Assembly: GCA_029582155.1 (NCBI GenBank)
Contig: CM055895.1
Coordinates: forward strand, 49,101,417-49,165,416
Direction: 5' to 3'
Origin: Panopea generosa
Taxonomy: Eukaryota > Mollusca > Bivalvia > Adapedonta > Hiatellidae
DNA: 64,000 bases
Position 1 is the first letter of the stretch; each line of letters starts with the position of its first letter. Below, piece by piece: positions 38,001-50,000 of the stretch. The translations under genes and the position numbers were made by a program. Below the pieces are notes generated by a model. It was not told the origin of the DNA. It saw only the letters and a program-made list of their open reading frames with translations, and did no database searches.

Positions 38001-41000
38001 CTGATTCAAGTGAAAAAGTTATCAGTTACTTGCAAAGATGGGGTGTGCTCGAGTACTGATTAACCTTCAAGGATCCCAGGAAACAGTGCTAAGGTTAACT
38101 GATTGTCTATTAGCCCTGTATGTCATAAAAATGATGCTCAATATTCAGTCAATCAATCAATGTATTAGGGTCTATCATGGCCGAGTGGTCTAATGTGTTG
38201 TCTCATTGTCTCTTACCTTGCACCACTGATGTGGATTTGAGTCCATCTCAGCACCGCTTACCTCTCACTACTGATGTGGATTTGAGTCTATCCCAGTGTC
38301 ACTTACCTCTCATTACTGATGTGGATTTGAATCCACCTCAATACCATCTCTCACTCCTGATGTGGATTTGAATCTATCTCAGTATCACCCCCCACTACTG
38401 ATGCAGATTTGAGTCTATCCCAGTGTCACTTACGTCTCACTACCGATGTGGATTTAAATCCACCTCAATACCACCTCTCATTCCTGATGTGGATTTGAAT
38501 CCACCTCAATACCACCTCTCAATCCTGATGTGGAATTGAATCTATTTCAGTATCACCTCCCACTACTGATGTGGATTTGAGTCTATCCCAGTGTCACTTA
38601 CCTCTCACTACCGATGTGGATTTGAATCTATCTCAGTATTACCCCCCACTACTGATGCAGATTTGAGTCTATCCCAGTGTCACTTACGTCTTACTACCGA
38701 TGTGGATTTAAATCCACCTCAATACCACCTCTCACTACTGATGTGGATTTGAATCCACCTCAATACCACCTCTCACTCCTGATGTGGATTTGAATCTATC
38801 TCAGTATCACCTCCCACTACTGATGTGGATTGAAGTCTTTCTCAATATATCACTTCTCACTCCTGATGTGGATCTGAGTCCATCTCAGCATCATTTACCT
38901 CTAACTGACCCATCCTAACCTGTTGTTTCCTGTTGTACTGTAGGTAACACCTCCTCCTCCCCTTTCTGGAACTTTGTTAGTGGATTGATCCACAAACCAT
39001 CACCGCAACAGAAGGATTGCCATAAACCTAAACCAATCTTGTTGGACACAGGGGAGGTAATACATACATCCTTATTCTAGTAACTGCTTAATATATTTTC
39101 ATTAAAAGTATTAAACAGTAACTTTGAAAGTATTGAACTGTTATATAGGAACGTGAAGTATTATTTTAACTCATCTTTTTCATATTGGCAGGGTATATTT
39201 GCTACTAAATTTCTAAATGCTGATTCAGGCCTAAATTAAAATATTGTTTGTTTGTCGTTTACCTACCCATCATTTTCATCTTGGGTAGGTAAATTATTGT
39301 CATTTTGTCAGACATAACATCTAATTATTACCTTTTCCTTGCACATTATCTCTTTAAAACAGCATAACCAGTAACTCAGCTTACAATTCCATCAAACCAT
39401 TGGAAGATACGTGTATGTGTAAAGATATTAATGCATACATGGACATTTTTTTTTTGTTGGAGCCTTATTTTAAGGATATCAGAAACCATTTATGTTGCAA
39501 TGTAGGAAATAAAAGTGTTGCCAGGGAAATGAGCAAAAAAGTTTAATTTTTGTCATGGGATTTGGACTCAAGCGACAATTCACAGATATAACAGAAACAT
39601 TGAATATTATTCATCATTTTAACAACAACAAATAATAAAATTATTTCTTTGAAAGTTGCATAAAATTTATTAGAGTAAGGCAATATTGTCAGGTAGGTAG
39701 GTAAGTATGGACAGACAAACATTATTTTTTTTTCGACCTCATATATAAAATTCATCAAATAGTTATTAAATATTAACAGTAATACATGACAAGGATTGTT
39801 GTTCTCAATTTCTAATTAAAGTTATTGTAAGTAAAAATTTTATATTATTTTGCCATCATTTTGTATATTACAGATACATTATCCTTATGTTTGGGAACCA
39901 TCCATACTAGATATTTGTATATTACAGATAGAATATCCTTATGTTTGGGAACCATCCATACTAGATATTTGTATATTACAGATATATTATCTTTCTTTAT
40001 GTTTGGGAACCATTCATACCAGATATTTATACAGATAAGTTTTATTTATGCTTGGATACCATTCATAGTTGATATTTGTATATTACAGATAGATTATCCT
40101 TATGTTCGGGAACCATTCATACTAGATATTTGTAAATTACAGATAGATTATCTTTATGTTTGGGAACAATTCATACTATTTATTTGTATATTACAGATAG
40201 ATTATCTTTATGTTTGGGAACCATCCATACTAGATATTTGTATATTACAGATAGATTATCCTTATGCTTGGGAACTATCCATTGTTGATATTTGTATATT
40301 ACAGATAGATTATCCTTATGTTCGGGAACCATTCATACTAGATATTTGTATATTACAGATAGATTATCTTTATGTTTGGGAACAATTCATACTATTTATT
40401 TGTATATTACAGATAGATTATCCTTATGTTTGGGAACCATTCATACTATTTATATGTATATTACAGATAGATTATCCTTATGTTTGGGTACCATCCATAC
40501 TAGATATTTGTATATTACAGATAGCTTATCTTTGTTTGGGAACCATCCATTGTTAATATTTGTATATTACAGATAGATTATCCTTATGTTTGGGAACCAT
40601 TCATACTATTTATATGTATATTACAGATAGATTATCCTTATGTTTGGGTACCATCCATACTAGATATTTGTATATTACAGATAGCTTATCTTTGTTTGGG
40701 AACTATCCATACTAGATATTTGTATATTACAGATAAATTATCTTTATGTTTGGGAACCATCCATACTAGATATTTGTATATTACAGATATATATCTTTAT
40801 GTTTGGGAACTATATATACTAGATATTTGTATATTACAGATAGATTATCCTTATGCCTGGGAACCATCCATACTAGATATTTGTATATTACAGATAGATT
40901 ATCCTTATGTTTGGGAATCATTCATACTATTTATATGTATATTACAGATAGATTATCCTTATGTTTGGGAACCATCCATACTAGATATTTGTATATTACA

Positions 41001-44000
41001 GATAGCTTATCTTTGTTTGGGAACTATCTATACTAGATATTTGTATTTTACAGATAAATTATCTTTATGTTTGGGAACCATCCATACTAGATATTTGTAT
41101 ATTGCAGATAGATTATCCTTATGTTTGGGAACCATTCATACTATTTATATGTATATTACAGATAGGTTATCCTTATGTTTGGGAACCATCCATACTAGAT
41201 ATTTGTATATTACAGATAGCTTATCTTTGTTTGGGAACTATCCATACTAGATATTTGTATATTACAGATAAATTATCTTTATGTTTTGGAACCATCTATA
41301 GTTGATATTTGTATATTACAGATATATTATCCTTATGTCTGGGAACCATCCATAGTTGATATTTGTATATTACAGATAGATTATCCTTATGCCTGGGAAC
41401 CATCCATAGTTGATATTTGTATATTACAGATAGATTATCCTTATGCCTGGGAACCATCCATAGTTGATATTTGTATATTACAGATAGATTATCCTTATGC
41501 CTGGGAACCATCCATAGTTGATACACAGATTCTCAAGATTGGTCAGGTTGTCATGATAGCAGTACCAGCAGAATTTACGTAAGCTGATCAAAGTGCAACA
41601 ATTTTTAGATCTTGAATTATAAGATTGAATGAGTTTCTTTTAAAATTTTATATTCTTTTAAAAACAATCTACATGATGTCTCACAAGGCAAGAAATGACT
41701 TTCTGATTTTTAATTGTTTAAAATTGCCTATTTCTGCAAGCAAAATTACACAGAAGATCTCACATGAGTGCTTATTCATTATTGAAATTATTTTCATTTT
41801 CAACAGGTACCTTTATTCTCTCATTACATTTATGCCATCCATAAAAAATAAATGTTTTGCTCTGCTTCTACCTACTCTCTCAAAATTGCAGCTACCCAAA
41901 CGTTTTTTTTATTGACTTTCAAAGTGTTTTTTTTCTCATGATTTTTGTCCATTTTTCTTTTTAAAATGACTATGCAAAATCCAAATTTGGCAAAAAAAAA
42001 AATTACCTACCTACCCATTTTAGAAAATACTGGGTTAGAGCAAAGCAAACAAATATTTTTTTATGGATAGCCTTACATGTAAAAATAAGGAAAAAGTACA
42101 AATTTTATAGTACAATGTAGGTAGTGTTAATTGTGTTGGCTGGTCCTCTCCTATCACATGCGTTGTAACCCAGTCTGGTCAGCACATGAATTATGTTAAT
42201 ATTAACTGACAGAGTGGAAAACAGTGCAGGAAGTGTTCAGATTGCACTGTTTTCAAAATCCTTCTGTGATTGGTGCAGGAAATCGCGTATCTATGGAGTA
42301 AAGGGTTAACTAAGCACACACTGATCTGGATAATACACTGGCAGAAGACATGGTGAGGTAGCCTCCAATTTTATCATTATAATTTTGAATTAAAGTGTAT
42401 TAAATCAGGGAAGAAGTGTGAAATACATGTTGAAAAAAGTATATTATGCGAGACTATTCCGAGCATTATATCATTTCTCCCAACAAGTTTAATAAATTCA
42501 ATAATAAAAGAGCATGAATTTAAGATTTGTTTCATCACATAACTCAGGAAAATTTTACATTTACCATTTATTTAACAGATCATATAAGTTTCCTTGAGGC
42601 AATTCATATGAGGTAATGTCTCAAAATAATGTCATTCAGCCATGACAAATCACCATTATTTATATAATATTCGAGCAAGATGTAAAATACTTTGGCAGTT
42701 TACGTATGAGAAATGGAAAATACTGGGTGATGAATTGGATGTGCTATTATAATTACACTAGGTTAATATAAAAAATATGGCCTGGGATTATTACACGCCT
42801 GCACCGTTACTTATGTGATAATACTTGTTGTCATATGTATGGCAATGCTTCTAACATAAAGGAACTACATGTTTATAATAATACACTTTTATATGTATTT
42901 TTATTAATATTTTACATGTTCAAAACATCAACTTGTAGCACAAATAATGAATAAAAAGCAAAAGGGTCGGGCTACAAGTTTTAGCAACATTAGTTACATT
43001 CTTCCCCAATGCGTCAAAATGCACATACAAATTAAAGTGACAATATTTTTGCAATACAAACAAACACATATACTTTTGAACAAGCATATCACTGTGTTTC
43101 ACACATATAAAAACATGCATGCGTGTATATAAATTAAAGTGACAATATTTTTGAAATCATTTACATGGAATTCACTTTACTGGGTTACATTTGTACAACT
43201 GAGTTCAATTCTGTTACAGCACAATGTCTGGTAGGAGAATGCGAGAAGCTGTAGAACAGGTAAAATGCATTAAAATATAGGATAAATTACATGTTTGTTT
43301 GTTTGAATATTAAGCACCATTTTAAGCCATTAAAAGCTAACAAATGATCAGTTTACCTAACCACCCTTTCCTGGGATTCTGGAAGGTTTATCCTTACTCA
43401 AGTACCCCCATCTTCACAAGTAACTGATAACTTTCTCACTTTGAATCAGCGGTGAGAGACAAACGACAATGAGATGCAAATGTCCTTTTTCAGCTGTCGA
43501 GGAGGCTGTGGCCGGTTGGGGATTTGAACTCATGTCCCCTGGATTGATAGTCAGACACACTACTGACTGAGCTAGCTTGGCCTGACCTAAATTAGATGTA
43601 AAACAGGACTGTTGAATAATGCAGTATCTTGATATTATAAGATATTTTGATATCAAGATTAGAACAATCAATAAAAATATTAGATATAATAAGATGAGTG
43701 TATATACGTCACTGTTAAAATTTCATGTAAGAGAATTGAAAATAAAGAAAATAATAACAAAATTAAATGCTTTTTTCACAAATGATAAGCAACACCTAAC
43801 ATAAGTACATAATTATTTAAAAGATAAATTTTATCTGATATTCATTTTAAATTTAAAAAAAAATCACTTCAAATTTTTATTCGATTCTTGTACTGTATGT
43901 ATTGGTATTACATATTGGTCCAGCAGTATATAAAATGTTCTATGAATGAGAAACTGCTGGTCTGCTGGTCTGGTTTTTTGTTTAATTGCGTTTAACGCCA

Positions 44001-47000
44001 CTTTCATCACATTTCCAGTTATATATCATGGCATATCCAATTTAATTGGTAGAGGAATACTTCAGAATTAAAACCAACATCTTTCCACAAGTAATTGGCA
44101 AACTTTTTTCACAAAAAGATTTTGGCGCGAGTGGGACTTGAACTTACAACCTTAGCAGTGAGAGGCAAGTGATCTTGAGATGGCGTGTTAGACTGTTCAA
44201 TCACGGCCCGAGGACCAATATGAATCTACAATGTTTACATTGATTTGAAAATTATAAAGGCAGAAAACAAATATGGTATAAAATTGAAAATAAATTTTAC
44301 TTGATAATTTCAGAGCTTTGTGGAGGGAGGAGCTAGTGAACGACCAATCACAGTGATTGCTGGCCTGTCCAATGACTATTCTGATTATGTGACAACATTT
44401 GAAGAATACCAGGTGTGTTTAGAAAGTAGATATTGATATATAATGTATTGTACAGTTCAGAATGACTGTCAACTACATTTCTTCTGTCATGATACATACA
44501 GGCACATTATGATGAAGTCAGACAGACTGACCACTCTTGACAAACCAAGAATTTATATAAAACGATAAGAAACTTGCTCCTCCTGACTGAATGTTGATAA
44601 AATAGCATGCAAAGGATTAATTATTCGGCAAATTGATCATTAAGAATTCACAGGCAATGACTTTCTTATCCATAATACAACCTTAGATATTTTATAATGT
44701 TAAGTTAAATTTCAGTTCATCTACTCAGATTATATCTTGATATTTTTTCATTGTACATGTTAGATAGATTGATTTATTGATTGATTGAATATTTAGCGTC
44801 ATTTTTATGCCATCGAGGGCTAACAGATGATCAGTTAATCTAACCACTATTTCCTGGGATTAACCAGTACTCGAGCACACCCCATCTCTGCTATTTACTG
44901 ATAACTTTTCCACTTGAATCAGTGATGAGAGACGGATGATAATGAGACACAATGTCGTATATCAATCATCACGAAGTCTGTTGCCGGGCAGGGGATTTGA
45001 ACTCACGACCCCTGGATTGATAGTCAGATGCATAACCGACAGAGCTAATTGGGCCCAGCTTGTTAGATAGAAGGATTACTTAAATAATTATTCAATATTT
45101 GAAAGCCTGGTGAATATCAAAAACGTTAATAAGAATTCTTCTTTTGTTTATATTTTTTTGCTTCTTTGGCAGACAATATAAATTAGATTTTATATACAGT
45201 GAAAGAAAAAAGAAAGTATACATACCTATAAACGTCGACAGGTCAAGAAACAATAAATGTATTGCATATAAATTTTGTATATTTATATTTCATCATATTG
45301 TTGAATCAAAAAAAAAAACATTTAATTCATTTCAAAGCAAGACAAAAAGAAAAAATCAGTTCATTTTCCATCACATGAATAAACTTAGCCAATAATGTAA
45401 TAATTTTAAAAACCAAAATGTATACTTTCTTTTCTTTTCAGTGTAGTTTCATTGTTATATAAACAAACACAGTCAAACCTGTTTAAGCTGTAACATCTTT
45501 GGAATAGCCACTATTCTTAAGCAGCCACATTTGCTATTTCCCACTTGTTTATTTTTCCCAGCAAATTCACCTACATGTATTAAGCAATAATCTGTCTTAA
45601 AAGGCTGCTTTTGTTGGCTCAATTTGCAGGCTCCTTAAGACAGGTTTGACTGCATTTCAATACTTATATACACGTATCAATAAAATAGCAAAATTTCATT
45701 GTTTTATTCTATAGCAACAACGGTATGAAGGAGGGTCTACCATCTTTGGACCTCACACTCTGGAAGCTTACATACAAGTATATAAGAATATGTCAAATGC
45801 TATGGCAAAGGTAATTTGTCAGTTTTCATCATGTATTTCATTAAAATCAAGATTTGTTCAAAATAGATGAACCAAAACAGTATCAAAATTATTTTTCTTA
45901 AGTGGCTAAAAGTCAGATCCAAGCTTCTTTGCCTGTAAACTACTAACATTTTTTTTCGTCTCTGTTTTGTTTTTCTCCCTGAAACCACGGACCAAATAAC
46001 TCCACATGGTTACCATTGTTAAAAATGCTTTCTGATTGGTTGAATGTTTTAACAACATCTCTGATACCACTGAACTAAAAGTTGCTGGTAATGTTCTCTG
46101 ATTGGTCCCCTACAATATTTTTTTTTTGTCCAGAAAGCAACATTGTTAGCAGATTTTTATTTGTTTGGTAAGTTTGTAATTTAAAAAATGTTCATTCCAC
46201 AACCTGTTAAATCAAACTTTGCAGGAATATTCCATAGATAAATGTACACAAAGAACATATTGTTTGTTGGTCAGTCAGTCAATCTGTCAACCACTTTTCA
46301 AACTACTTAAACAATTTTCTGACGATTAACTTGAACATGTGTGTGAAGCCTTTCTTTAGACTCTGAATTAATTCCATATAGAGTTATTGCTCTTGCACTA
46401 AGTAAAATTGCTGTTTTTACCATTTTGCAATTCTTGTGGAGAGAATTTCTTTCACAGTTTTTAAACTGTGTCAGTTAAACTGGGTGAGTTAATACATGTA
46501 CAGTCCCTAGTACAGTTCTAGTTTCACTTTCCAGCAATACAATAGAATATTGCCACATAAATACGTTACTTTGATTTGTTAACCAATTATGCCATCCTTT
46601 CAAATAATCTGTCACATTTAGATATCAGCTCATCATACAGTTAATGTTTTTCTTTTCTATGGCTTAACGTACATATCTTTTTCTGCATTGTTTTTCATTT
46701 ATCTGTATTCTAGTAGTGTTTTATGTACTTCCTGGGCAATCATGAAACATCGGGTATTTCCGTATCCTCTGTATAATACACCTCGTGTATAGCTCTAGAA
46801 TACACCAACGCTATTAGCCTGTGTAACAAGTCTGTTCATTCGCGTGAAAGTAACAAATTATGTATCTGTCATTAAGTTAAATATATGGCATTATTATAGC
46901 GATTTTTTTATTTATACACTCGACATGGGTCATGTTTATAGGGAAATTCAAAATATCAGTCTTGCTTAACCAACGTTTATATTTTCAACGTACATGTATA

Positions 47001-50000
47001 TAAGGTGGCATAAGGGAGCCACCATTTTATCATGTGACAGAAAGAAGTTCCAAAATGGCGCCTTGTTATGTCAGAGGTCTATTGTGTTGCATAAAGGCCG
47101 AGGTGATCAAATTGCTTCCTGGGATGATTCATTGACTTTGGCTCAAATCTTAAACATCAAAATTAAATGCAGCTTATTCATTTTCCTGTTGAACTTTATG
47201 ACAATACTAGTATGTAGAAAATATACAGTTGAAATGTTCTTTATATCAAATATCTTACTCTTTACAAGTTATGATCAAAATTAGATAAATCTACTACTTG
47301 AACAAATTTTAGCTCATATTTTCATGAAATCCAAACAGCTGCCATCACTAAAAATGGATTAATTCATCTTTCAGGGAAGTCCGATTGCCCTAGGTCCAAA
47401 TCCTCCAAATCTGATTTCGGAACAGTTGAGTTTCCTACCTCCTGTAGTATTTGATACAACTCCTTTTGGTAAAAGCTTTGGTGATGTTATAAATCAACCA
47501 GCAAAGTCATACACTATGGTAAGTAACTTTCTTTTGTAATATTAATATTGGATACTAATTTTATTTGTTTGAATGTTCAAAAGATGTACACATGTACCAT
47601 GTGGGTGGAGAAATTGAATCCCAAAGGTGTATACACAATGTTTGCATGTTAGTTCTTATATAAACGTTTAACAAAAATAGTTCATTTTTTGTATTTATAC
47701 AGGCATATTGTCGATACCCACATATCACATTTTCCAATTATTCTCAAAAACATGTATTTATAGCATAGTCTACCTTGCATATGATAGTCATGGATATCTT
47801 CTCTACACATGATAGCTATGGATTGTCCTCTTTACATATGATAGCCATGGATCATCTTCTCTACACATGATAGCTATGGATTGTCTCTTCACATATGATA
47901 GCCATGGATTGTCTTCTTTACATATGATAGCCATGGATTGTCTTCTTTACATATGATAGCCATGGATTGTCCTCTTTACATATGATAGCCATGGATTGTC
48001 CTCTTTACATATGCTAGCCATGGATTGTCTTCTTTACATGTGATAGCCATGGATTGTTCTCTTTACATATGATAGCCATGGATCGTCTTCTTTACATATG
48101 ATAGCCATGGATTGTCTTCTTAACATATGATAGTTATCAATTGTCTTATTTACATATGATTATCATGAACTGTCTTCTTTACATATGATAGCCATGGATT
48201 GTCTTCTTTACATATTATAGCTATGGATTGTCTTATTTACATATGATAGCCATGGATTGTCTTCTTTACATATGGTAGCCATCAATTGTCTTATTTACAT
48301 ATGATAGCCATGGATTGTCATCTTTACATATGATAGCATGGATTGTCTTCTTTACATATGATAGCCATTGATTGTCTTCTTTACATATGATAGCCATTGA
48401 TTGTCTTATTTACATATGATAGCCATTGATTGTCTTCTTTACATATGGTAACCATTGATTGTCTTATTTACATATGATAGCCATTGATTGTCTTCTTTAC
48501 ATATGGTAGCCATGGATTGTCTTCTTTACATATGATAGCCATGGATTGTCTTCTTTACATATGATAGCATGGATTGTCCTCTTTACATATGATATTCATT
48601 AATTGTCTTCTTTGCATATGGCAGTTATGGATTGCCTATTTTATGTATTATCTTCTTTCCATATGATACGTAGCTATGGATTGTCTTCTTTACATAATTT
48701 TTATGAGTCTTGGACCTTATATCTTTACACAATTTATGATAGCAATGGTTGCCTTCTTAATATATGATAGTGATGTGGTGTTTCTATTACATAACTATTC
48801 CTCCTTACACATGGTAGTCGTCATAACCAGTATAACTTTGTTACAGAACCAAAGAGTAGAAGTGAAGTTTGTTGGTGCTAATCCAAGGAATGACAGAAAG
48901 GTTAGTGTACTGGCATTATGACTTAATTAGTCCACCTTATGGGGTGGTGTAGTGGATCAGGTGTTGGCTATTTATACTGGAGGCTGTGGGTTTGACCCAC
49001 CAATTGACAAAGTGGCCTCTTACCAGGCCGCAACACTCATTACTGGTTCTACGAAAGATATAGAGTCCAAATTGATTTATAAAAGCTCTGACATGACTTT
49101 GTATTCTAGCTAATATTTATAAGTATTAATCAAATTTACATAAATTGTTAAGATTTAGTCACCAATAATAAGCTGGGTCAGTCTAGCTCTGTCGTTAACA
49201 GGTTTGACTGTCAATCTAGGGGCTGTGAGTTTGAATTCCTGGCTGGCCGCAGTCTCTGTGATATTTGGTTATGAAATATATTCTATGGACATGAGTCTTC
49301 CACCCCTGAATATGTGGGGAAGTAGTCAGTGACTTGCAGAGATAAACTGTTTCATGCATATGTATAGGTTAACCACATATGGAATTCCAGAAACCATAAT
49401 TAAGTGTACAGACCACTGTTAAATAACTAAAATGCTGTTGAACAAAAGGCAAAAAACATGGAAGTAAACAAATCAACAGGCATTTAACTATATTATAATT
49501 TTATAATTTACTTGTACTGGAAAAAGTATTTGTATTTGCAATTTTTTATACACAAAATGAATATATAACCTAGCTTTTTATGTTACTTAAACCTTAATTA
49601 TGCTAATCGCATTTCATTTAATTCTATTAAAGAAATGAATGGATGTTTATAAAGCTTGATTTTGTTTTATTTCCGTTTCCCTACATTAAACTTATTTCAT
49701 TTGAATCATAGAAATGGTGAAACCTTACTATATCCATTGTGATATTTTTACACTTATTAAGACAGAAATGGAATATAGTACATGTAAATTTCACCTTGAC
49801 CCTACAATATTTCTAGAACATGTACATACACTGGTTTGTAGACATATTGCTTCATTTATAATCAATATTATACAAAATATATTTTAGGCTGAGTCCTCGT
49901 TTCTGGAAATTTTATTCAAAGAACCAAGCGGAAACTGGACTGTTCAGTTTACTGATGCAAACTGGGAAACAAGGTTGGTTCTATGTTAACTTTGATATTT

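Noticed and set aside
39861..40556. 231-codon plus-strand repeat protein
   Set aside because: It is the read-through of the 54-bp exon-boundary array, frame-broken before the real exon. No start or promoter is seen.
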